The position numbers were made by a program, and so were the translations under genes. From the NCBI GenBank assembly GCA_040954595.2, contig CM082598.2, positions 7,502,001-7,566,000 of the forward strand: a DNA stretch of 64,000 bases, read 5' to 3'. A model generated the notes under the pieces. The model saw only the letters and a list, made by a program, of their open reading frames with translations, ran no database searches and was not told where the DNA came from. Position 1 is the stretch's first letter. Each line of letters starts with the position of its first letter. The stretch is from Balanoglossus misakiensis (Eukaryota; Hemichordata). Shown here in pieces: positions 27,201 through 37,599 of this stretch.

Positions 27201-30200
27201 CAAAGTGCAGACCTTGCATCACATTCTACTCTGATGCATTATTAAGCTTGCTTCGCCATTTGCCCTAATGCAAAGAATCAGATTCAATGTCACCCTTGCA
27301 TTAGCAATTTTAAATTACAGTGCTTTTCGACACGTATTAACTGAGGGATTTATAATCAACTTGAAATCCCCATATGCATGTTATACCTATGTCAAAGCGA
27401 AGTATTTGCATCACTCTCTACCGTGATGATCATCAAGCTTGCTTCGCCATTTACCCTGATACAAAGAATCAGATTTAGTGTCACCATTGCATTAGCAATG
27501 TCAAATTACAGTGCTTTTGGCTACGTATTAACCTGGAGATTTACAGACAACTTCAAATACCCATGCATATGCATTAAATACCTATGTCAAAGTGCAGTGT
27601 TTGCATCATCAAGCATTCTTCACTATTTGCCCTGATGCAAAGAATCAGATTCAATGTCACGATCGCATTAGCAATTTTAAATTACAGTGCTTTTCGACAC
27701 AGATTAACTGAGGGATTTATAATCAACTTGAAATCCCCATATGTATTTTATACCTATGTCAAAGCGAAGTGTTTTCATCACTCTCTACCATTATGCATCA
27801 TCAAGCCTGCATCGCCATTTACCCTGATGCAAAGAATCACATTCCATGTCAACATTGCATTAGCAATGTCAAATTACAGTGCTTTTGGACACGTATTAAC
27901 CCAGGGATTTATAATCAACTTGAAATCCCCATATGCATGTTATACCTATGTCAAAGCGAAGTGTTTTCATCACTCTCTACCATTATGCATCATCAAGCCT
28001 GCATCGCCATTTACCCTGATGCAAAGAATCACATTCCATGTCAACATTGCATTAGCAATGTCAAATTACAGTGCTTTTGGACATGTATTAACCCAGGAAT
28101 TTTCTGTCAACATTAAATACCCATGCAAATACATTAAATACCTATGTCAAAGTGCAGAGCTTGCATCACCATCTACTCTTATCTATCATTAAGCTTGCTT
28201 CGCCATTTGCCCTAATGCAAAGAATTACATTCAATGTCACCATTGCATTAGCAATGTCAAATTACAGTGCGTTTGGCCACGTATTAACCCAGGGATTTAC
28301 AATTAACTTGAAATCCCCATATGCATTAAATACCCATGTCAAAGCGAAGTGTTTGCATCACTATCTACCGTGATTCATCATCAAGCTTGCATCGCCAATT
28401 ACCCTGATGCAAAGAATCAGATTCAATGTCACCGTTGCATTAGCAATGACAAATTACAGTGCTTTTCGACACGTATTAACCCAGGAATTGACTCTGACGC
28501 ATCATCAAGAATGCTTCACAATTTGCCCTGATGCAAAGAATCAGTTTTAGTGTCACTATTGCATAAGCAATGTCAAATTACAGTGCTTTTGGACACGTAT
28601 TAACCCGGGGATTTATAATCAACTTGAAATCCCCATATGCATGTTATACCTATGTCAAAGCGAAGTGTTTGCATCACTCTCTACCGTGTTGATCATCAAG
28701 CTTGCTTTGCCATTTACCCTGATACAAAGAATCAGATTTAGTGTCACCATTGCATTAGCAATGTCAAATTACAGTGCTTTTGGCTATGTATTAACCTGGA
28801 GATTTACAGACAACTTCAAATACCCATGCATATGCATTAAATACCTATGTCAAAGTGCAGACCTTGCATCACATTCTACTCTGATGCATTATTAAGCTTG
28901 CTTCGCCATTTGCCCTAATGCAAAGAATCAGATTCAATGTCACCCTTGCATTAGCAATTTTAAATTACAGTGCTTTTCGACACGTATTAACTGAGGGATT
29001 TATAATCAACTTGAAATCCCCATATGCATGTTATACCTATGTCAAAGCGAAGTTTTTGCATCACTCTCTACCATTATGCACCATCAAGCCTGCATCGCCA
29101 TTTACCCTGATGCAAAGAATCACATTCCATGTCAACATTGCATTAGCAATGTCAAATTACAGTGCTTTTGGACATGTATTAACCCAGGAATTTTCAGTCA
29201 ACATTAAATACCCATGCAAATACATTAAATACCTATGTCAAAGTGCAGAGCTTGCATCACCATCTACTCTGATCCATCATTAACCTTGCTTCGCCATTTA
29301 CCCTGATGCAAAGAATCAGATTCAATGTCACCGTTGCATTAGCAATGTCAAATTACAGTGCTTTTGGACATGTATTAACCCAGGAATTTTCAGTCAACAT
29401 TAAATACCCATGCAAATATATTAAATACCTATGTCAAAGTGCACAGCTTGCATTACCATCTACTCTGATCCATCATTAAGCTTGCTTCGCCATTTGCCCT
29501 AATGCAAAGAATTACATTCAATGTCACCATTGCATTAGCAATGTCAAATTACAGTGCGTTTGGCCACGTATTAACCCAGGGATTTACAATTAACTTGAAA
29601 TCCCCATATGCATTAAATACCCATGTCAAAGCGAAGTGTTTGCATCACTATCTACCGTGATTCATCATCAAGCTTGCATCGCCATTTACCCTGATGCAAA
29701 GAATCAGATTCAATGTCACCGTTGCATTAGCAATGTCAAATTACAGTGCTTTTGGACACGTATTAACCCAGGAATTGACTCTGACGCATCATCAAGCATG
29801 CTTCACAATTTGCCCTGATGCAAAGAATCAGTTTTAGTGTCACTATTGCATAAGCAATGTCAAATTACAGTGCTTTTGGACACGTATTAACCCAGGGATT
29901 TATAATCAACTTGAAATCCCCATATGCATGTTATACCTAAGTCAAAGCGAAGTGTTTGCATCACTCTCTACCGTTATGATCATCAAGTTTGCTTCGCCAT
30001 TTACCCTGATACAAAGAATCAGATTTAGTGTCACCATTGCATTAGCAATGTCAAATTACAGTGCTTTTGGCTATGTATTAACCTGGAGATTTACAGACAA
30101 CTTCAAATACCCATGCATATGCATTAAATACCTATGTCAAAATGCAGTTTTTGCATCATCAAGCATGCTTCACTATTTGCCCTGATGCAAAGAATCAGAT

Positions 30201-32880
30201 TCAATGTCACCATCGCATTAGCAATTTTAAATTACAGTGCTTTTCGACACGTATTAACTGAGGGATTTATATTCAACTTGAAAACCCCATATGCATTTTA
30301 TACCAATGTCAAAGCGAAGTGTTTTCATCACTCTCTACCATTATGCTTCATCAAGCCTGCATTGCCATTTACCCTGATGCACAGAATCACATTCAATGTC
30401 ACCATTGCATAAGCAATGTCAAATTACAGTGCTTTTGGACACGTATTAACCCAGGTATTTTCAGTCAACATTAAATACCCATGCAAATACATTAAATACC
30501 TATGTCAAAGTGCAGAGCTTGCATCACCATCTACTCTGATCCATCATTAAGCTTGCTTCGCCATTTGCCGTAATGCAAAGAATCACATTCAATGCACCCT
30601 TGCATTAGCAAGTTTAAATTACAGTGCTTTTCGACACGTATTAACTGAGGGATTTATAATCAACTTGAAATCCCCATATGCATGTTATACCTATGTCAAA
30701 GCGAAGTGTTTGCATCACTCTCTACCATTATGCACCATCAAGCCTGCATCGCCATTTACCCTGATGCAAAGAATCACATTCCATGTCAACATTGCATTAG
30801 CAATGTCAAATTACAGTGCTTTTGGACATGTATTAACCCAGGAATTTTCAGTCAACATTAAATACCCATGCAAATACATTAAATACCTATGTCAAAGTGC
30901 AGAGCTTGCATCACCATCCACTCTGATCCATCATTAAGCTTGCTTCGCCATTTGCCCTAATGCAAAGAATTACATTCAATGTCACCATTGCATTAGCAAT
31001 GTCAAATTACAGTGCGTTTGGCCACGTATTAACCCAGGGATTTACAATTAACTTGAAATCCCCATATGCATTAAATACCCATGTCAAAGCTAAGTGTTTG
31101 CATCACTATCTACCGTGATTCATCATCAAGCTTGCATCGCCATTTACCCTGATGCAAAGAATCAGATTCAATGTCACCATTGCATAAGCAATGTCAAATT
31201 ACAGTGCTTTTGGACACGTATTAACCCAGGGATTTATAATCAACTTGAAATCCCCATATGCATGTTATACCTATGTCAAAGCGAAGTGTTTGCATCACTC
31301 TCTACCGTGATGATCATCAAGCTTGCTTCGCCATTTACCCTGATACAAAGAATCAGATTTAGTGTCACCATTGCATTAGCAATGTCAAATTACAGTGCTT
31401 TTGGCTACGTATTAACCTGGAGATTTACAGACAACTTCAAATACCCATGCATATGCATTAAATACCTATGTCAAAGTGCAGACCTTGCGTCACATTCTAC
31501 TCTGATGCATCATTAAGCTTGCTTCGCCATTTGCCCTAATGCAAAGAATCACATTCAATGTCACCCTTGCATTAGCAATTTTAAATTACAGTGCTTTTCG
31601 ACACGTATTAACTGAGGGATTTATAATGAACTTGAAATCCCCATATGCATGTTATACCTATGTCAAAGCGAAGTGTTTGCATCACTCTCTACCATTATGC
31701 ACCATCAAGCCTGCATCGCCATTTACCCTGATGCAAAGAATCACATTCCATGTCAACATTGCATTAGCAATGTCAAATTACAGTGCTTTTGGACATGTAT
31801 TAACCCAGGAATTTTCAGTCAACATTAAATACCCATGCAAATACATTAAATACCTATGTCAAAGTGCAGAGCTTGCATCACCATCTACTCTGATCCATCA
31901 TTAACCTTGCTTCGCCATTTACCCTGATGCAAAGAATCAGATTCAATGTCACCGTTGCATTAGCAATGTCAAATTACAGTGCTTTTGGACATGTATTAAC
32001 CCAGGAATTTTCAGTCAACATTAAATACCCATGCAAATATATTAAATACCTATGTCAAAGTGCACAGCTTGCATTACCATCTACTCTGATCCATCATTAA
32101 GCTTGCTTCGCCATTTACCCTGATGCAAAGAATCAGATTCAATATCACCATTGCATTAGCAATGTCAAATTACAGTGTGTTTGGCCACGTATTAACCCAG
32201 GAATTAACAATTAACTTGAAATCCCCATATGCATTAAATACCCATGTCAAAGCGAAGTGTTTGCATCACTATCTACCGTGATTCATCATCAAGCTTGCAT
32301 CGCCATTTACCATGATGCAAAGAATCAGATTCAATGTCACCGTTCCATTAGCAATGTCAAATTACAGTTCTTTTTGACACGTATTAACCCAGGAATTGAC
32401 TCTGACGCATCATCAAGCATGCTTCACAATTTGCCCTGATGCAAAGAATCAGTTTTAGTGTCACTATTGCATAAGCAATGTCAAATTACAGTGCTTTTGG
32501 ACACGTATTAACCCAGTGATTTATAATCAACTTGAAATCCCCATATGCATGTTATACCTATGTCAAAGCGAAGTGTTTGCATCACTCTCTACCGTGATGA
32601 TCATCAAGCTTGCTTCGCCATTTACCCTGATACAAAGAATCAGATTTAGTGTCACCATTGCATTAGCAATGTCAAATTACAGTGCTTTTGGCTACGTATT
32701 AACCTGGGGATTTACAGACAACTTTAAATATCCAGGCATATGCATTACATACCTATGTCAAAGTGCAGACCTTGCATCACATTCTACTCTGATGCATCAT
32801 TAAGCCTGCTTCGCCATTTGCCCTAATGCATAGAATCAGATTCAATGTCACCCTTGCATTAGCAATTTGAAATTACAGTG
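24299..32880 (+). repeat. Satellite array, block 3, heterogeneous HORs
   Basis: Equivalent positions fall at 24593, 25560, 26699, 28349, 29636, 31094 and 32257, with steps of 967, 1139, 1650, 1287, 1458 and 1163 bp. The same monomer types as in block 1 are combined in more varied orders. It contains an almost perfect 1650-bp tandem duplication (listed separately). No gene is supported. Confidence 0.92.
25771..29070 (+). repeat. Recent 1650-bp tandem duplication inside the satellite
   Basis: 25771-27420 and 27421-29070 match almost base for base at an offset of 1650 bp. Both carry the same 202-codon and 115-codon incidental frames. I noted only isolated differences, such as AGTATTT against AGTTTTT near 27403/29053 and CTACGTA against CTATGTA near 27136/28786. 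The junction falls in CATCACTCTCTACC, which is present in most monomers, as expected for unequal crossing-over between monomers. Confidence 0.85.
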
Positions 32881-34992
32881 CTTTTGGCCATGTATTAACC
32901 GAGGATTTAGAGTCAACTTTTAACCCCCCTGTATGCATTTTAAACCCTGGTGTCAAAGTTTAGTGATTGCATCACCATTGACCCTGGTGCATCATCAAGC
33001 ATTCTTCAGCATTTGCCCTGATGCAAAGAATCAGATTCAATGTCACCCTTGCATTAGCAATGTCAAATTACCATGCTTTTGGCTACGTATTAACCTGGGG
33101 ATTTACAAACAACTTGAAAACCCCAGATGCATTTTACACCCATGTCAAAGCGAAGTGTTTGCATCACTATCTACCATGATGCATCATCAAGCTTGCTTTG
33201 CCATTTACCCTGATGCACAGAATCAGATTCAATGTCACCGTTGCATTAGCAATGTCAAATTAAAGTGCTTTTGGACACGTATTAACCCTAGGATGTATAA
33301 TCAACTTGAAAACCCCATATGTATTAAATACCCATGTCAAAGCGAAGTGTTTGCATCACTATCTACCATGATGCATCATCAAGCTTGCTTTGCCATTTAC
33401 ACTGATGCAAAGAATTAGATTCAATGTCACCGTTGCATTAGCAATGTCAAATTTCCGTGTTTTTGGACACATATTAACCCTGGGATTTATAATCAACTTG
33501 AAAACCCCAGATGCATTTTACACCCATGTCAAAGTGAAGTGTTTGCATCACTATCTACCATGATGCATCATCAAGCTTGCATCGCCATTTACTTTGATGC
33601 AAAGAATCAGATTCAATGTCACCGTTGCATTAGCAATGTCAAATTACAGTGCTTTTGGACACGTATTAACCCTAGGATGTATATTCAACTTGAAAACCCC
33701 ATATGCATTAAATACCCATGTCAAAGCGAAGTGATTGCATCACTGTCTACTGCGATGCGTCATCAAGCTTGCATCGCCATTTACCCTGATGCAAAGAATC
33801 AGATTCAATGTCACTGTTGCATTAGCAATGTCAAATTACAGTGCTTTTGGACACGTATTAACCCTAGGATGTATATTCAACTTGAAAACCCCATATGCAT
33901 TAAATACCCATGTCAAAGCGAAGTGTTTGCATCACTATCTACCGTAATGCATCATCAAGCTTGCATCGCCATTTACCTTGATGCAAAGAATCACATTCAA
34001 TGTCACCGTTGCATTAGCAATGTCAAATTATAGTGCTTTTGGCCATGTATTAACCTGGGGATTTAGAGTCAACCTTAAATATCAATGCGTATGCATTAAA
34101 TACCCATGTCAAAATGCAGTGTTTGCATCATCAAGCATGCTTCACAATTTGCCCCGATGCAAAGAATCAGATTTAGTGGCACCATTGCATTAGCAATGTA
34201 AAATTACAGTGCTTTTGGCTACGTATTAACCTGTGGATTTACAGACAACTTAAAATACTCATGCATATGCATTAAATACCTATGTGAAAGTGCAGAGCTT
34301 GCATCACTGTCTACTCTGATGCATCATCAAGCTTGCTTCACCATTTGCCCTGGATGCAAAGAATCACATTCAATGTCACCATTGCATTAGCAATGTCAAA
34401 TTTCAGTGCTTTTGGACATGTATTAACCCAGGGATTTTCAGTCAACTTTTAATCCCCCTGAATGCATTTTATAACTATGTCAAAGTGCATATTTTCAGTC
34501 AACGTTTAATCCCCCTGTATGCATTTTAAACCCTGGTGTCAAAGTTTAGTGATTGCATCACCATTGACCCTGGTGCATCAAAAAGCATTCTTCAGCATTT
34601 GCCCAGATGCAAAGAATCAGATTTAATGTCACCCTTGCATTAGCAATTTTAAATTTTAGTGCTTTTGGCCATGTATTCACCTGGGGATTTACAATCAACT
34701 TTTAATCCCCATATGTATTATATTCCAATGTTAAAGTGAAGGGCTTGAAACACCATCTACCCTGATGCATCATCAAGCTTGATTCACCATTTACCCTGAT
34801 GCAAAGAATTAGATTTAGTGTCACAGTAGCATTAGCAATGTCAAATAAAAGTGCTTTTGGCCACATATCAATCTAGGGATTTACAGTCAAGTTTAAATCG
34901 CCCTGTATGCATTTTATACCTATGTCAAAAGTGCAGAGCTTGTATCACCATTGACCCTGATGCATCATCAAGCATGCTTCACCATTTACCCA
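32881..34992 (+). repeat. Diverged satellite edge
   Basis: About eleven monomers show clearly more substitutions than the interior, with small insertions and partial units such as the repeated CAACTTTTAATCCCCCTG block. HOR structure is lost here. In 33539-34033 three monomers keep a strict 192-bp step with one open frame. The array fades out at about 34992, after ATGCTTCACCATTTACCC. Confidence 0.85.
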
Positions 34993-36236
34993 ACCATACC
35001 AGTGTTCGAACCCTCGATCCTTTAACCACTTGAAAATGACTTTATGTGACAGAATGACCTTTCCGTTTGGTGCCTTGTTTAGCTCCTTGTCAGAGTTCAA
35101 GAGAATTTGGAAAAGTGCTAATTAGTCTCCTTGAATTTCCAACAACTCAGTTTGTCAGCTCCCATATCCCAGTTCTCTGACCAGTTCCCGTTCTTCTTAG
35201 ATGTCACAATACTGATCACAAGACATGCAGTTATACACTTTGCGGGAAACGTTAACAATACATGCAGATAAGAAAAGACTTACTTGTGGGCAATTTAAAC
35301 ACAACATTTTGAGTAAAGTGGGTAAAATAGGATTAAAGTTGCTTTATAATGGCATATCGAAAAGAATCTACTTCAATTTGTTCATTTCTGAAATTTGAGA
35401 ATATGAATATGCATGTTTTATTCGCCATATATGAACACCAATGAAAAGTTATGTTTCCAGCTTAGGTATTGGTGGATTTGAACCACCTGACATCAGAAGA
35501 CGCCTCCAGAATACCTCTAATTTGGTTGCATAATTTTCATGTGAATGTTCATAATATAGCGATTGATTAATCCCTAATTTTTTTTTTTTTGGGGGGGGAG
35601 GGGGCTGGAGGTTCAAGTAGTATATCTTGCAGGCCAATTTGAAACAATGTGTCATGTAGTTAACCTGAAAGAAATTAATAAAAATAGTTTCTGCTGTTTT
35701 TGAAACAAGGTGTCATGTTGTTGAACTGTGACAATGGGCCAGTCAAAATAGCATCTGCAAATTATGCACACAATAGAGTGATGGGTTAGTGGGTTAAGTT
35801 TACTTTTACCTTAGCATTATATAACACACTATCATGTACATAATCTCGCAGAGCTCTATCATAATTGTTTTAAAATAAAGCAAGATAACTACTTGTAAGA
35901 TTACATATCTTATTTACGCGCCTAAAGGGCAGTTAAAAACCTCAGACCAGTTACAAAAGAGGAAAAAAAACTGTCCTCTCCTCCTCTCACCCCATGATCT
36001 AAGCTAAATTTGGAATTTGGATGGGGTGGGGAGGTTTAGCTAACCTAACATTTTCTGCCTGTCTGTCGCGTACAATGTGTTGATGCGCGAATACGATCAC
36101 GGGTACCGTTGAGAGAAATTCCACCGAATAACGATGCTGACGAGTATTATCTATCTGAGAAATAATAGCATGTTATTCATAAAATATACACATTAACCAA
36201 TGAATGAACCAACATGATTATTAGACCCTGGACACT
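34993..36236. other. Unique stretch, no gene recognised
   Basis: I see no supportable gene or RNA. A T run followed by a G run lies at about 35580-35600. The short open frames here lack recognisable motifs or a credible exon context. Confidence 0.5.
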
Positions 36237-36352
36237 TATTTAATGTTATATCATTATTATACCTCTGTCATCATCATCAATATTAATACCCTTGTATTTA
36301 ATGTTATATCATTATTATACCTCTGTCATCATCATCAATATTAACACCCTTG
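36237..36352 (+). repeat. 58-bp tandem duplication
   Basis: Two copies of a unit containing ATGTTATATCATTATTATAC and CTGTCATCATCATCAATATT start 58 bp apart (36243 and 36301), with about one difference. The following ~450 bp is rich in ATTATTATACCC-like words but not cleanly periodic. Confidence 0.85.
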
Positions 36353-36889
36353 TATACTTAATATCACCATAAGCCATCACCGCAATTATTAATCGTTATT
36401 ATACCCTTCCATGATTGTTACCTTTATTAAACCCGACACAGTTATCACCATTTATTATACCCTTCTCATTCATATACCCATTATAACCTGTGTACACAAG
36501 CCATCATCATATTATAAACCCATTATTATACCCTTTTATACCAGTCACATTTGTTACCCTATAATCATTCCCTTCATACAAGCAACCTCTGTTACTCCTT
36601 TTTAACCTGTGTACACTCAAATTTTACCATAAGCCATCATCACATTTGTAACCCTTTTATTAAACCATTCATATTTGTTCGCCTTCATTATACCATACAC
36701 ATTTATGAACCTATTATCATACCCTGCACAAAGCCATTGCTGTTAACCTTATTTTAGCATAAGTAATCACTACCAATTATTAACCTGATTTATTGGACTA
36801 TTAAGTTTTATATTATGATCACTTCGTTTTGTACTCCTATATAACTCTACCTCATAATTTCGGTCAATAGGTTTATTATGTTGAAACTC
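36353..36889. other. Low-complexity ATTATACCC-rich sequence
   Basis: Degenerate words such as CATTATTATACCC, CCATAAGCCATCA and ACCTGTGTACAC recur irregularly. It looks like a decayed minisatellite. The open frames here are compositionally biased and not credible proteins. Confidence 0.5.
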
Positions 36890-37480
36890 CACTTCTCAAT
36901 CCTTCCACTTCTCCATCCTTTAAGTTGACGCTCCACGGCACCATCCATTCTTCAAAGTTTATATTTTAGCAGGTTGACTATGGTTGACGCTCCGCCCCAT
37001 CCATCCATCCAAGTTTAATATTAGTAGGTTGTTTATGGTTGACACTCCGCTCCATCCATCCATCCATCAAATTTTACGTTAGTAGGTTGATTATGGTGTT
37101 ACCAGTGAGCCCTACAGGAAAAAAAAGAGAAAAAAGAGAAAAAAAACTCTTCTTCTCCATCCTTCCACTTCTCCATCGTTTAAGTTGATGCTCCATGGGC
37201 CCATCCATCCATCAAAGTTTATATTTTAGCAGGTTGATTATGGTTGACGCTCCACTCCATCCATCCATCAAAGTTTATATTTAGTAGGTTGACTATGGTT
37301 GACGCTCCGCTCCATCCATCCATCAAAGTTTAATATTAGTAGGTTGACTATGGTTGACGCTCCGCTCCATCCATCCATCAAAGTTTATATTAGTAGGTTG
37401 ACTATGGTTGACACTCCGATCCACTTATCCATCAAATTTTACGTTAGTAGGTTGATTATGGTGTTACCATTGGGGCCTAC
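36890..37480 (+). repeat. ~55-bp minisatellite in two clusters
   Basis: The unit contains AGGTTGACTATGGTTGACG and CTCCATCCATCCATCAAAG. AGGTT starts at 36971, 37026, 37084, 37231, 37286, 37341, 37395 and 37449, giving 54-58 bp steps within each cluster. The clusters are separated by a second copy of the CTTCTCCATCCTTCCACTTC segment, so a larger piece was duplicated too. Each cluster ends in GGTGTTACCA followed by a purine-rich tract. Confidence 0.85.
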
Positions 37481-37565
37481 AGGGGAAAAAAAGAGAAGAG
37501 AGAAAAAAGAGAAAGAAAGAAAGAAAGAGAGAGAGAAGAAGAAGAGTACCGGTGGGACCTACAGA
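37481..37565 (+). repeat. Polypurine tract
   Basis: Almost pure A/G sequence (GAAAGAAAGAAAGAGAGAGA-type) on the + strand, next to the minisatellite. A similar shorter tract lies at about 37110-37150. It could adopt triplex structure; that is only an inference. Confidence 0.7.
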
Positions 37566-37599
37566 AGAAAAAAGAATGAAAGAATTAAATACATGAAAT

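Noticed and set aside
5671-34033. Dozens of 60-202-codon open frames in the satellite as a repeated gene family
   Set aside because: They repeat with the HOR, occur in two overlapping frames, and the monomer lengths (124, 191, 176, 196) break any common frame. They lack start or stop context and resemble no protein family I know.
5527-34992. CRISPR array
   Set aside because: The repeats are ~190 bp, contiguous, without unique spacers, and in a clearly eukaryotic context.
36411-36757. Ile/Thr/Tyr-rich ORFs as small proteins
   Set aside because: They translate degenerate ATTATACCC-type low-complexity DNA and have no other support.
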